A stretch of 64,000 nt of DNA from Lachnospiraceae bacterium UBA7143 (GTDB lineage Bacteria > Bacillota > Clostridia > Lachnospirales > Lachnospiraceae), in NCBI GenBank assembly GCA_002491905.1, contig DKWV01000024.1, positions 1 to 64,000 of the forward strand, read 5' to 3'. Positions 34,727 to 44,292 of this stretch are shown in pieces; position 1 is the stretch's first letter, and every line of letters begins with the position of its first letter. The notes under the pieces were generated by a model. That model did not search any database. It was not told the origin of the DNA and worked only from the letters and a program-made list of their open reading frames with translations. Made by a program: the position numbers and the translations under genes.

Positions 34727-36220
34727 TTAAAGAGTGGAAAGAAATCTGTCGAAAGCCGCCTGACCTTCGGCATCCCTCTTGTATACCCCCGCGTCCTCAA
34801 GCACTTCCATAAATACGTTGCCGATTTCTTTGTGCAGGATCTCCATAATATGATCCCTGTCCACGTTCTGGTAAGCGGGCAGAAACTCTTCCACCCAGTC
34901 GGCGTGCTTTGCAAGCTCTTCATCCTTACGGATATCCGCGCCCGACAGAATCGCCTCAGCGAGACGTTCCATCTCCCCTTTCAGTCTGGCCGGCAGTACG
35001 GCAAGCCCCATCACTTCAATCAGGCCAATGTTTTCCTTCTTGATATGATGCAGCTTCGCATGGGGATGATATACACCCAGCGGATGCTCCTCTGTCGTAA
35101 TGTTGTTGCGCAGCACCAGATCCAGCTCGAATTTGTCATCCCGCTTTCTGGCAATCGGCGTGATCGTATTATGCGGCTCACCGTCGGTTTCGGCAAAAAT
35201 AAACGCCGCCTCGTCGGTATATCCCCGCCATTTTTCCAGAATCAGATCTGCAAGCGCCACCAGCCTGTCGGGATCTTCATGGGAGATGCGGATCACGGAC
35301 ATGGGCCAGTTCACTACGCCTGCCTCCACATCCGCAAAGCCCTGCACCGTAAAGGTCCGCTCCACAGGCGCCTTCGCCATAGCAAACTCATAGTGCCCGC
35401 CCTGGAAGTGGTCATGGCTTAAAATAGAGCCGCCCACAATCGGCAGGTCCGCATTGGAGCCCACAAAATAATGCGGGAACTGCTTCACAAAATCAAACAG
35501 CTTACAAAAGGTATCGTGCTCAATCTTCATGGGAATATGCTGCGAGTTAAACACGATACAGTGCTCGTTATAATACACATAGGGAGAATACTGGAATCCC
35601 CACTCGCTGCCGTTTATGGTGACGGGAATAATCCGATGGTTCTGTCTCGCCGGATGGTTTACCCGGCCCGCGTAGCCCTCGTTCTCCCGGCAGAGGAGGC
35701 ACTTCGGGTAGCCGCCCTGTTTCGCGTTCTTCGCCGCCGCAATGGCTTTCGGGTCTTTCTCTGGCTTGGAGAGATTGATCGTGATATCCAGATCGCCATA
35801 CTTGGTGGACGAAATCCACTTCTGGTCCTTCTCAATACGGTAGCGTCTGATGTAATCCGTATCCCGGCTCAGTTTATAGAAATAGTCCGTGGCTTCCTTC
35901 GGATCTTTTTCATATTTTTCCCGGAATATGCGAATCACCTCGCTTGGTCTCGGCGTGAGCAGTCCCATGATCTTCGTGTCAAACAAATCCCGGTACACAA
36001 TACTGTTCTCTACCAGTCCTTTTTCGCAGGCATAATCCAGCATTTCCTTAAGTACCGTCTCCAATTCTTCCACCGTCATGGAGACGTCGCCGCCCTCCTC
36101 CAGCTCATCCAGTCCAAAAAGCTCCAGCAGACGGTTGGTCGTGTATATTTCATCCTCTTTCTCAATCAACCCCGTAAGCAGGCCGTATTTTACAAGTTTC
36201 TTTATATTTTGCTGAATCAT
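34727..36220 (-). CDS. galT: UDP-glucose--hexose-1-phosphate uridylyltransferase (class II GalT)
   Basis: 497 residues from the ATG at 36220, which has GGAGG at proper spacing; another ATG at 36235 overlaps the galK stop. Length and sequence match the Firmicutes class II GalT. KISSTKYGDLDITINLSKPE-like and YPKCLLCRENEGYAGR segments come first, then the SHDHFQGGHYEFAM active-site region and GVYHPHAKLHHIKKENIG. It converts galactose-1-phosphate and UDP-glucose to UDP-galactose and glucose-1-phosphate in the Leloir pathway. Translation is coupled to galK upstream. Confidence 0.93.
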   Translation of the reverse strand: MIQQNIKKLVKYGLLTGLIEKEDEIYTTNRLLELFGLDELEEGGDVSMTVEELETVLKEMLDYACEKGLVENSIVYRDLFDTKIMGLLTPRPSEVIRIFREKYEKDPKEATDYFYKLSRDTDYIRRYRIEKDQKWISSTKYGDLDITINLSKPEKDPKAIAAAKNAKQGGYPKCLLCRENEGYAGRVNHPARQNHRIIPVTINGSEWGFQYSPYVYYNEHCIVFNSQHIPMKIEHDTFCKLFDFVKQFPHYFVGSNADLPIVGGSILSHDHFQGGHYEFAMAKAPVERTFTVQGFADVEAGVVNWPMSVIRISHEDPDRLVALADLILEKWRGYTDEAAFIFAETDGEPHNTITPIARKRDDKFELDLVLRNNITTEEHPLGVYHPHAKLHHIKKENIGLIEVMGLAVLPARLKGEMERLAEAILSGADIRKDEELAKHADWVEEFLPAYQNVDRDHIMEILHKEIGNVFMEVLEDAGVYKRDAEGQAAFDRFLSTL

Positions 36221-36234
36221 CTTTACAACCTCCA

Positions 36235-37398
36235 TTAAAGTTTAGACGGACCGTCGCCGATCTCCACCACATAGAAATCCGCGTTCTTCCCCACACGCTC
36301 TTTATAAGCCGCGCCGACTTTTTCCTTAAAGGTCTCCACCGCTTCGTCCTTCACAATGCTCACCGTACAGCCGCCGAAACCGCCGCCCGTAATGCGGGAA
36401 CCGATCACGCCGTCCACCTTCCATGCCTCCTCCACAAGCACGTCGATCTCCTCGCAGGACACCTCGTAGTCGTCCCGCAGGGAAACATGGGAAGCGTTCA
36501 TCAACTCGCCAAACTCTTTCAGGTTATTATCTTTAAGGGCCTCCACCGCACGGATCGTCCTCTGGTTTTCATAAACGGCATGTTTCGCGCGCTTTTTCCG
36601 CACCTCATCTTTGATTGCGTCTTTGTTCGCCTCAAACTGCTCCTCGGACAAATCGCCCAGCCCCTTGATGTCCACCACTGTCTTAAGCTCCTCCAACGCT
36701 TTCTCGCACTCGCTTCTGCGCTCGTTGTACGCCGAATTGACTAATGAGTGCTTTACGTTGCTGTTGGTGACAATGATCTTCGCGCCATTTAACACAAGGG
36801 GCGCATACTGATAAGACAGATCCGCCGTATCTAAAAAGATCGCGTTATCCTTCTTGCCCATCGCTGAGGCAAACTGATCCATAATCCCGCAGTTCATGCC
36901 GTTAAAATTATTTTCTGAATACTGGCCAATCAGCGCCAGATCCACATTCGTCACGTCAAACCCGAAAAGATCCCGCAGATAAAAGCCCGTCAGTACCTCC
37001 AGGGAAGCGGAGGAAGATAAGCCCGAACCGTTGGGAATATTGCCGTATAACACAACATCCAGCCCGCAGTCCATCTTCATGCCGCGCTCCGCGAAAGCCC
37101 ACATAACCCCTTTCGGGTAGTTCGTCCAACCCGCCGCATCGGAGGGTGTCAGATCATCCAGACTGCTCTCCACCACGCCCATATTGTCAAAATTCATGGA
37201 AAAGAACCGAAGTTTCCTGTCTGTCCTCTTCTTAACCGCCGCGTAAGTGCCGATCGTCAGCGCACAGGGAAATACATGTCCCCCGTTGTAGTCCGTGTGC
37301 TCGCCGATCATGTTCACCCGGCCCGGTGCAAAGTATACGCCTGCCCCGCTTGCATTCCCGTAAAGCTCCTCGAATTTCTTCAAAACTGTCTGCTTCAT
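36235..37398 (-). CDS. galK: Galactokinase
   Basis: 387 residues from the ATG at 37398 behind GGAGAG. GHMP-kinase motifs are clear: APGRVNMIGEHTDYNGG (galactokinase signature, about residues 24-40), PNGSGLSSSASLEVL (phosphate loop) and GSRITGGGFGGCTVSIV near the C-terminus. It phosphorylates galactose to galactose-1-phosphate, the substrate of the adjoining GalT. The galK-galT operon lies just after an AraC-type regulator gene on the same strand, separated by a terminator at 37520-37550, so it probably has its own promoter. Confidence 0.95.
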   Translation of the reverse strand: MKQTVLKKFEELYGNASGAGVYFAPGRVNMIGEHTDYNGGHVFPCALTIGTYAAVKKRTDRKLRFFSMNFDNMGVVESSLDDLTPSDAAGWTNYPKGVMWAFAERGMKMDCGLDVVLYGNIPNGSGLSSSASLEVLTGFYLRDLFGFDVTNVDLALIGQYSENNFNGMNCGIMDQFASAMGKKDNAIFLDTADLSYQYAPLVLNGAKIIVTNSNVKHSLVNSAYNERRSECEKALEELKTVVDIKGLGDLSEEQFEANKDAIKDEVRKKRAKHAVYENQRTIRAVEALKDNNLKEFGELMNASHVSLRDDYEVSCEEIDVLVEEAWKVDGVIGSRITGGGFGGCTVSIVKDEAVETFKEKVGAAYKERVGKNADFYVVEIGDGPSKL

Positions 37399-37500
37399 AC
37401 CCACTCTCCTTCTCCTTTTAAATGTTTTACCCAATACCTGCCGTCTGTTTCTGTTCTTCCTCTACGCCTCACGTTTTTCCCCGGCGTCAGCTATATCATT

Positions 37501-37517
37501 TATATTACAATAATATA
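37501..37517. promoter_or_regulatory. Inverted repeat upstream of galK, candidate operator
   Basis: TATATTA (37501-37507) and TAATATA (37511-37517) form a perfect 7-3-7 repeat about 100 bp upstream of the galK start and just beyond the araC terminator. Its position suits binding of a sugar-responsive regulator at a galKT promoter. The promoter itself is not clear. Confidence 0.35.
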
Positions 37518-37519
37518 AA

Positions 37520-37550
37520 ACAAAGGACTACCCTTTAAATAGTCCTTTGT
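37520..37550 (-). terminator. Terminator after the AraC regulator
   Basis: 11-bp perfect arms ACAAAGGACTA (37520-37530) and TAGTCCTTTGT (37540-37550), 9-nt loop. On the minus strand it is followed by TTTATATT, 26 bp after the regulator stop codon. Confidence 0.75.
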
Positions 37551-37575
37551 TACTGAAACCTGTCAAAATGTTAGA

Positions 37576-38478
37576 TTATTGGTTCAGACTGTTAATCTGG
37601 CCGATAAATTCCTCCACCTGCCGCAGATACTCCCTGTTCCGCCTTGTCTCCCCCTTCTGCATCTCCTTTCGGAAGCCTGTGGGAGACATCTGCTTCATCT
37701 GCCGGAACGCTTTCGTAAATACCAGCGGATCGTGGTAACCGCAGGACAGGGCGATACTTTCAACCGGAAGGGACGTAAGCTGCAGAAGCTCCGTGGCCTT
37801 CGTTATGCGAAAAGTCGTCAGGAACTGCTGGGGCGACATCCCCATCGAATTTTGAAACAGCGTGTAGAGATAGCTCCTGTTGATACACACATAATCCGCC
37901 ACATCCGTGACCTTGATGGGATTGCAGTAATTATTTTGGATAAATGACACGGCTTTCCGCACATAAATATTCGCCTTGTCATCCTCATTTTTCTTCTCAA
38001 CCCTGCTGCCCTCCGCTATGACGGACAGAAAAATACCAAGCTGTCCGTTCCGCCGCAAATCATGGGAAAGACCGTAGGTATTATGCTCCATCATATCCTT
38101 CACAATCTGATAAAGCTCCTCCGAAGCATCAGATTTGAAAATCGGCTGTCTTACGGACAGGCCGATGTTGCCCACATACTCCGCCGCCTGCGTGCCGCTG
38201 AAACCGACCCACACATATGTCCAGGGTTCTTTCTCGTCCGCCTGATAAAAAGCCAGCTCGTCGGGTGTGATCAAAAACCCGTATCCCGCCTCCAGCGGAT
38301 ACTCCTCCCCGCCAATCGAAAATTTTCCCCTGCCGCTCAAAATATAGTGAATCAGGTAATGGGGTTTTAAGGCCGGTCCGAAGCTGTGCATCGGCTCCGT
38401 CCGGGAAAGGCCGCAGCAGTTCACGTACAGGCTCCCCGTCTGCTCCCCCGCAAATTCCAGTTTGTAAGCTTTTTCCAT
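37576..38478 (-). CDS. AraC-family transcriptional regulator
   Basis: 300 residues. The N-terminal half is a cupin-like sugar-binding domain (PHYLIHYILSGRGKFSIGGE, GYGFLITPDELAFYQADEKE, WTYVWVGFSG). The C-terminal half has two HTH motifs (KVTDVADYVCINRSYLYTLF and SLPVESIALSCGYHDPLVFT, then FRQMKQMSPTGFRKEM). The start at 38478 follows GGGGAAAC. This architecture is typical of regulators of galactoside and other glycan operons. Its location directly upstream of galK-galT suggests that it activates them in response to a galactoside; inferred. Confidence 0.9.
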   Translation of the reverse strand: MEKAYKLEFAGEQTGSLYVNCCGLSRTEPMHSFGPALKPHYLIHYILSGRGKFSIGGEEYPLEAGYGFLITPDELAFYQADEKEPWTYVWVGFSGTQAAEYVGNIGLSVRQPIFKSDASEELYQIVKDMMEHNTYGLSHDLRRNGQLGIFLSVIAEGSRVEKKNEDDKANIYVRKAVSFIQNNYCNPIKVTDVADYVCINRSYLYTLFQNSMGMSPQQFLTTFRITKATELLQLTSLPVESIALSCGYHDPLVFTKAFRQMKQMSPTGFRKEMQKGETRRNREYLRQVEEFIGQINSLNQ

Positions 38479-38505
38479 AAGTTTCCCCTGGCTCTCAAGG
38501 CAACA

Positions 38506-39946
38506 TTACCTCGAGCAGCGAAATGATATGCCTTTGCTTTTGTTCTCCGCCTGTAAGTATACCATATCTTTGGCTGTCCAACTACACCGATTCAAATTTT
38601 GCTGTTTCTTCCGTTCCAATGTTTTCCATAACCTGACCATCACAACGCCCGTAATGGAAATGGCGATGATATCTGCAATCGGGGCAGCCCAGAAGATACC
38701 CGTAACGCCGCCGAAAATCGGAACAATGAGCGAAAAGACAATAAGCAGCACATCCCTTAAAACAGATAAAGGCGCCGCTGCCTTCGCATATCCTATGGAC
38801 TGCAGGAAAATCGCACACACCTTCTGCACACACGTAAAGACGATCAGGGAAAGGTAAATCCGCAGGCATAAAACGGCAAATCGTGTGTAAAGTTCCCCAT
38901 CTGCACCGAACATCCTGATGAACACCAGCGGGAACGCTTCAAAAAGAACCGTGCATATCACGCAGACAATTACCGTCCATCTGATTATGAGCTTTAACAA
39001 TTCCTGCACCCTGTCATATTTTCCCGCACCGTAATTATACCCTACAATCGGCTGCGCCCCTGCCGCAATACCGATGGCGATGTTTAAGACAATCTGGAAC
39101 AGTTTCATAATGACCACAAATGCCGCCAGAGGAATGTCCGCGCCATAAGCGGAAGCAGCGCCATATTTTACAAGCAGTATATTGTTTATGACCGTGATGA
39201 CCACAATGGACAACTGTGTCAGGAAACTGGATGTGCCCAAGGCCATAACGCGTTTTAAAATTCCGGCATCGGGGCGAAAACTTTTCAGGGAGATTTTAAA
39301 AGTTTTGCTCCTTCTCAGATACAGGACGCAGATCATAAAGCTGACAAACTGTCCCAGTATTGTCGCATACGCAGCTCCCTTAATTTCCAGACCCAGAGCA
39401 AAGATTGCCACCGGGTCGCCAATTATGTTGAGAACGGCGCCGACCAGCATGGCACACATGGCATAGCGGGGGCTGCCGTCCGCGCGAATGATGGATGCAA
39501 GCGTATTCTGTACCAGGGCTAAAGGCATCATGGCGTAAATAATAAAGCCGTAGTCGTGCGCCAGGGAGAGATTTGCGTCTGTCGCCCCGATCAGGCGCAG
39601 CAGATTATCACCCCAGAGATAGCTGATGACAATAATGATCACGCCAACCCAGAATGCTGTTTCCCACGCTGGTATGAATGTCCTGCGTCTCATTTTTTCC
39701 AAAAGAGACACTTAAATCAGCCGCCGCACCGTCGCCAAAGAACAGCGACACACCCCAGCCGATCACTGTAATCGGAAAGATAACTCCCGTCGCGGCGTTT
39801 CCCAGATAGCCGACGCCATTCCCCACAAAAATCTGGTCTACAATATTGTAGAGACAGGAAATAATCAGTGAGAAAATACAGGGAATTGCAAACTGTTTTA
39901 ATAATGTCCCGACTTTCTCTGTGCCTAAGTAATTGTTTTGTTCCAT
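38506..39946 (-). pseudogene. MATE-family efflux transporter, frameshifted
   Basis: The gene starts at 39946 behind AGGAGG with EQNNYLGTEKVGTLLKQFAI and reads as a MATE multidrug exporter to GNS near 39660. It then needs a +1 shift to continue as FWVGVIIIVISYLWGDNLLR, and reads to 38506. Removing one base in AACAGCATTC (plus-strand 39652-39661) restores VGNAFWVGV, the expected join. Together the parts give about 480 residues and twelve helices, a complete MATE protein. The break is either a real inactivating mutation or a sequencing error; no slippery heptamer is seen. A structured leader with terminator precedes it. Confidence 0.85.
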
Positions 39947-39973
39947 AGATAACCTCCTGTTTTTACAGACAAA

Positions 39974-40077
39974 AACGACACATGCCTCTGCATGTGCCGT
40001 ATAGATCAAATTCTTCCACATGCAGTCGCTTCCCATACCGTAATCAGATTTACGGGCAGAGCCCTACATGTGTCGTT
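39974..40077 (-). promoter_or_regulatory. Structured leader with terminator/antiterminator choice, upstream of the MATE gene
   Basis: On the minus strand the leader holds four pairing segments: 1 (40077-40067), 2 (40024-40017), 3 (40000-39990) and 4 (39985-39974). Segments 3 and 4 form an 11-bp terminator stem with AGAG loop and a U run. Segments 1 and 4 pair perfectly over 11 bp and 2 and 3 over 8 bp, so 1:4 plus 2:3 excludes the terminator. Between 1 and 2 are small hairpins GGGC-TCT-GCCC and CCGTAA/TTACGG. This is the layout of a riboswitch or leader-peptide attenuator. I cannot match it to a class I know. Confidence 0.65.
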
Positions 40078-40106
40078 GAATGGCTGTATTTATTTTTACC
40101 TCAGAA

Positions 40107-40136
40107 ATTATAGCAAACCCATTTTCAAAAAGTCAA
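40107..40136 (-). promoter_or_regulatory. Promoter of the MATE leader transcript
   Basis: On the minus strand TTGACT (40136-40131) and TATAAT (40112-40107) are 18 bp apart, a near-consensus SigA promoter. Transcription would start near 40100, giving a leader of about 150 nt that includes all pairing segments before the MATE start codon at 39946. Confidence 0.75.
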
Positions 40137-40192
40137 GAAAGTAAATTTTTAAAAATTGCACAAATTTATACCGAAAATCCTGCCGTGCCGAC

Positions 40193-41311
40193 TCAGTTTT
40201 CTTTATAACTCTCCACATCCGCAAGCAGCTTTTCCCATGCATCCTCATGCTCCACATAGTAGAGCGGACACATCTTGCCTCCGCAGTCATAATGCCGCAG
40301 AATATCATCCACCGACAAGTGGTATTCCTGCGTGAGCCAGGCCAGTGTATGTACCAATGTATCGTAGGTTTGCTGCGTAAATTTCCCGTCATCATCCAGA
40401 TAGCAGCACTCTATGGAAACCGAATCCTCATTTCTGGTGGCCACCGCATAAGCCTGCTCTTCTAACGGAATGCACTGAATCAGTTCCCCCTCGTAACCGA
40501 TGATAAAATGCGCGCTCGCCGACCGCTCCTGCGTCTCGGCCAGATTAGCAAAATAACTGCGGTTCTGCGCCGCGGAAGTTCCGGGATTTGCCGTATAATG
40601 TACAAAAATGCTTTTAATTTTTTTTAGCTCCGTTCCGGGTCTGGAAAACTCGTTCGGTTCCAGATAATCCACAATCATTTCTGGCGGCGTGGTCCGGTTC
40701 CCTTCTATCTTTTCGGACACAATCTCCACAATTCCCCTGCCGCTTCCTGCTTTTTCATGATGCATCATGCGGTAAACCGCCCCGGTTGTCTGGTAAATCA
40801 GGATCAGACATACGCCAATCATAAGAAATACAAAAAGGCGGTAAAGATTCAGCCGCCGTTTTCTCGCCCTGCGCCGTTTGACAGCGCTTACTGGCCGCGG
40901 ATTTCCCGCCCTGCGCCGTTCGGAATTCTGCCCTGGACGGAAGCGCCTCTGCCCGTAACGGACCTGTTCGCGGTCCGCAAGACGCATCATGTGAGGATTG
41001 TCGTCATCCCTGGAAATTTCCCACAATTCCAGATTCTCCAGCCCATCCCTGTTTGTGCTGCGCCGGCCTGTACTCTCCCTGCCGTTGTTTCTACCCCTCT
41101 GCGCACTGCTTCCTGCTCTGTTTCGCGAACTGTTTCCCGATATGACGCTTATGTTGTCTCCCCTGCCCTGCGGGACACTTCTCCTGTCGCTTCTCTGTGC
41201 CTGCCCCATGTCTGTAATTCCGTCTCCCCTCTTCTGTACTGCGTCCCGAAGCCATAAACGGTTGTCTGCCTCCGGGCATTTTTCCTGATACATACCATTG
41301 TAATGTGCCAA
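40193..41311 (-). CDS. Membrane-anchored N-acetylmuramoyl-L-alanine amidase (Amidase_2)
   Basis: 372 residues from a TTG at 41311; an ATG at 41293 is an equally weak alternative. A long Arg-, Ser- and Asn-rich cytoplasmic N-terminus (about 1-150) ends in a basic patch. One transmembrane helix follows (about 155-175, LFVFLMIGVCLILIY), then the Amidase_2 domain. Zinc ligands are visible: His in IFVHYTANPG, His in LRHYDCGGK and Cys in KMCPLYY. It should cleave the bond between N-acetylmuramic acid and the stem peptide outside the membrane. The disordered basic N-terminus is unusual and could mediate localisation. Confidence 0.85.
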   Translation of the reverse strand: MAHYNGMYQEKCPEADNRLWLRDAVQKRGDGITDMGQAQRSDRRSVPQGRGDNISVISGNSSRNRAGSSAQRGRNNGRESTGRRSTNRDGLENLELWEISRDDDNPHMMRLADREQVRYGQRRFRPGQNSERRRAGNPRPVSAVKRRRARKRRLNLYRLFVFLMIGVCLILIYQTTGAVYRMMHHEKAGSGRGIVEIVSEKIEGNRTTPPEMIVDYLEPNEFSRPGTELKKIKSIFVHYTANPGTSAAQNRSYFANLAETQERSASAHFIIGYEGELIQCIPLEEQAYAVATRNEDSVSIECCYLDDDGKFTQQTYDTLVHTLAWLTQEYHLSVDDILRHYDCGGKMCPLYYVEHEDAWEKLLADVESYKEN

Positions 41312-41413
41312 TCTTTAAAATTTCTCTAAAATTGACCTAATTTCCACATTCCTATAATAGTAAAACGGGCAGCTTAAGAAAAAGGTAACATAATTCTTAA
41401 TATTTTTTTATTT

Positions 41414-43714
41414 TTATCCTGCAGTCACCGCCGAAAGATGTGTCTTCACCGCTGTGTGCAATTCGGACAGCTCATCCCGGAAAAGCTGGTTGTTCTCGTA
41501 ATCCACATTCTGTAATATTGGAAGTTCCTTTTCCAGCTCCTCCCGCTTATAAGTCGTCATCATAGAGCCCGCCCCGTACGGATTCCGAACCTCCGTGGAG
41601 ATCTCCTCCACATTTCCGACCGCGTAAAACAACATCGCCGCATTAAAATACAGCATATCCCGGTCTTCCTGCGTAACATAATCCGTGCTCATTTCATAGT
41701 CGAAGCGCAGGGAATACGGTCTTTCCAGCGTCTGCATGGAAAAACCGCCGGAACGGTTCAGCGTGGGCGGCAGAGGCAGGGCATCAATCAAAGCACCCAC
41801 CTTGGCATTATCCCCCACATAGGGCGTTCGGTTCGCTGTCAGGGCATCAAACAATGCCTCCCGCCTTTCGCGGTTCAAACTTAAAATAATCACCTGATTG
41901 GCTGCCGCCTTTAGCTCTGTGTCGACAAACGCCATCTCTTCCTGATACTTGTCCTTCACCTTTCCGTAAAAATCTGCTTTGACATAGACATAACAACCCG
42001 ATTTCAATTCATCCACATTTACCTCATTCGCCTGATATGTGGTTGTCGTGATCTGCTCGTTCGGCAGATAATCTACTTTGTCTTCCTCCTCCAGCGGAAT
42101 GAGTTCACTGTCTTTGCTAAGCAGCGGATTACTGCCATTCCCTTCCCCATCATCTATAATATAAGTGGTGTCATCATTGCTGTCTGTCCCGGGCACCCCT
42201 GCCACACTCTGACTCGGCGTGTAAGTATGCGCTCTCTCTTCCTCCACCGGCTCATCCGAGACGATGACTTCCTCCGGCACATAATAGATATCCTCATGCC
42301 CTAAGACACCCGCGCTCTTTTCTTCCATATTCGGCGTGTAAGTATGCTCCGTCCTCGACAGAGGCTCTCCCTGATAAGCCCGCAGCAGATAATTATATCC
42401 ATAATCTCCGATCGGCAGAACTTCCCGTCCCTCGTCCACCAGCTCCAGCGCGTCCTTAAGCGGCATTCTGGCAAATCTTCCCACCTCTTCCTGCGCAGCA
42501 ATGTGATAAATGACAACATCGTCACTTTCTTTCTCCACCACGCAGCCGCTGATACCGCCGATACTCGCGGGCAGCGGTATCTGCATATCCGCACCCGTGA
42601 CCGTAAGCCCTTCCTGCGCGTCCACCGTAACCCCCTGAAACCGGGTGTCTCTGGTGAAAACGAACAGGCACACAGCCACAATCAGAAAAAGTGCGCCTGC
42701 CACCGCCGCATAAAGAACCTTCGGCTCCTTTGCGATAAACTGAATCCGTTCCTTCACGCTCTTTCCACTGCCAGTCATGGTTGTGGCCGTGCATACCAGA
42801 TCGGATGCCCGCCCTTTTCTCGTGATAATGGAAAGCAGTGTTTCCCCATAGGGAATCCGCTCCTCCTCCCCAAGCAATGCCAGCGCTCCCTCGTCACAGG
42901 CAAGTTCGCAGTCCCGCTTCGAGCAGACCGCGGCCACCCATACCAGCGGATGGAACCAGTATACCGTCACCAAAACGCCGCGCAAAAGCGCCCAAAAGCT
43001 GTCCCCATGCCTTTTATGGACAAGCTCATGGATAACCACATGCCGCAGCCTGTCCGCATCATCGACAACATCCACAGTCAGATAAACTGCCTCGCGTCCC
43101 GGAAACCCGTACAGACAGGGCGAGGAAATGCCTTCCGCCAGATAACATGCAGGCAGACGGCCCTTTTTTCCGCAATTCATCTCCAACACGGCTGTCTTCA
43201 CGTTTTCGGGCAATTCAAAGGGCTGCCTGTTTTTCTTTAACCGACGGCTGAACAGAATATTGGAAGCCAAAATCCACACACCCACGACAGGCGCGCCGAG
43301 CCCCCAGATAAACCACAGCACATCCAGCCGGGAAAATCCCAGCCTTCCCGCCAAAAACACGGCAGTCGGTCCATCAGCGGACACGCCCTCCACCGCCTCC
43401 TTAACCTCATCCGGGGCAAACAGGCGAAACAGAATGCTGCCCGAATCCATCGTCATCTGGATAGGTTCCTCCAGACGGATGGTCTCATCCAGCCGTTCCC
43501 CTATGCCGCTCCCGTCCTCCTCCACCAGATCCATCAGACGGAACCGCGAAAGCGAGCCGATGTCAAACTGTGCCGAAACCGGTATCATCAGCCGCAGCGC
43601 CACCAGCAGCCAGAGCGCATACTGCAATCTGCTGCTGATTTTCCCTCGGAAAATCCGCCGGATCAGCAGGACGCACAGTATCAGAACCGTTGCCGTTATC
43701 AGTATCTCTCCCAT
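41414..43714 (-). CDS. BlaR1/MecR1-type M56 membrane metallopeptidase with DUF4825
   Basis: 766 residues. The N-terminal part is the M56 fold with four transmembrane helices: LITATVLILCVLLIRRIF, the zinc motif VVIHELVHKRHGD (HExxH), CELACDEGAL and a helix at about 320-340. The extracytoplasmic C-terminus lacks a penicillin-binding domain. Instead it has a linker with two HTYTP copies and an anti-sigma-like DUF4825-type domain. It is in an operon with the BlaI-type repressor at 43741, so it probably senses an envelope signal and inactivates that repressor. No beta-lactamase gene is nearby. Confidence 0.85.
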   Translation of the reverse strand: MGEILITATVLILCVLLIRRIFRGKISSRLQYALWLLVALRLMIPVSAQFDIGSLSRFRLMDLVEEDGSGIGERLDETIRLEEPIQMTMDSGSILFRLFAPDEVKEAVEGVSADGPTAVFLAGRLGFSRLDVLWFIWGLGAPVVGVWILASNILFSRRLKKNRQPFELPENVKTAVLEMNCGKKGRLPACYLAEGISSPCLYGFPGREAVYLTVDVVDDADRLRHVVIHELVHKRHGDSFWALLRGVLVTVYWFHPLVWVAAVCSKRDCELACDEGALALLGEEERIPYGETLLSIITRKGRASDLVCTATTMTGSGKSVKERIQFIAKEPKVLYAAVAGALFLIVAVCLFVFTRDTRFQGVTVDAQEGLTVTGADMQIPLPASIGGISGCVVEKESDDVVIYHIAAQEEVGRFARMPLKDALELVDEGREVLPIGDYGYNYLLRAYQGEPLSRTEHTYTPNMEEKSAGVLGHEDIYYVPEEVIVSDEPVEEERAHTYTPSQSVAGVPGTDSNDDTTYIIDDGEGNGSNPLLSKDSELIPLEEEDKVDYLPNEQITTTTYQANEVNVDELKSGCYVYVKADFYGKVKDKYQEEMAFVDTELKAAANQVIILSLNRERREALFDALTANRTPYVGDNAKVGALIDALPLPPTLNRSGGFSMQTLERPYSLRFDYEMSTDYVTQEDRDMLYFNAAMLFYAVGNVEEISTEVRNPYGAGSMMTTYKREELEKELPILQNVDYENNQLFRDELSELHTAVKTHLSAVTAG

Positions 43715-43740
43715 AGATTTTATCCTCCATTTCCGCTGAC

Positions 43741-44160
43741 TTATTGCAATCCGTGCTTTTCTCCGCGCCCACTTCCATCCCTGCTGTGTTCCGCCTTCTT
43801 TTTCTTTGCCTGCTCCAGAATACCGTAAAGTTCCTGTATCTCCTCATCGGTCAATGCCTGATCCTCCACCATAGCGTTGACCATCATGCCCAGACTGCCC
43901 CGGTAAACCTTCTGTAAAAAGCCCCGGGTCTCCTGCATGGAAACCTCCTCTCTCGTCACCAGAGGATAAAATATCTTGGCCCTTCCGCCGTCCCTGTGCG
44001 CCACCGCGCCTTTCTTTTCCATGCGGGAAAGCATAGTAATTACGATATGTTTATCCCAGCCTGTCTCCCTGCCCAGCACATTTTTAAGCTCTGTAATCGT
44101 GCTCTCACGCTCCCAGAGCTGATTCATAATTTTCCATTCCCCATCCGATAAACTGACCAC
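43741..44160 (-). CDS. BlaI/MecI/CopY-family repressor
   Basis: 139 residues. The winged helix is LSDGEWKIMNQLWERESTIT, with TGWDKHIVITMLSRMEKKGA and HRDGGRAKIFYPLV, the classic BlaI/MecI pattern. The C-terminal dimerisation helix is followed by a charged tail. The start is read as GTG at 44160 with AGGA 13 bases upstream, a loose RBS. The M56 peptidase gene follows after 26 bp; BlaI-type repressors are cut or displaced after signalling by such peptidases. It probably represses its own operon. Confidence 0.9.
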   Translation of the reverse strand: MVSLSDGEWKIMNQLWERESTITELKNVLGRETGWDKHIVITMLSRMEKKGAVAHRDGGRAKIFYPLVTREEVSMQETRGFLQKVYRGSLGMMVNAMVEDQALTDEEIQELYGILEQAKKKKAEHSRDGSGRGEKHGLQ

Positions 44161-44292
44161 GCCATATTCCGTCCTTTCTCCCTTGTTATAGTTGCATCAT
44201 ACTCAAAAGGTATACACTTGTCAACCCCTTTATTATTTCTACTAAATTTTTCTATTAGTTTTCGCCTGTCCATTTATTATCTCTGTACAGCA

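Noticed and set aside
34640..36238. Two long plus-strand open frames opposite galT.
   Set aside because: Both are antisense to a conserved metabolic gene and lack motifs.
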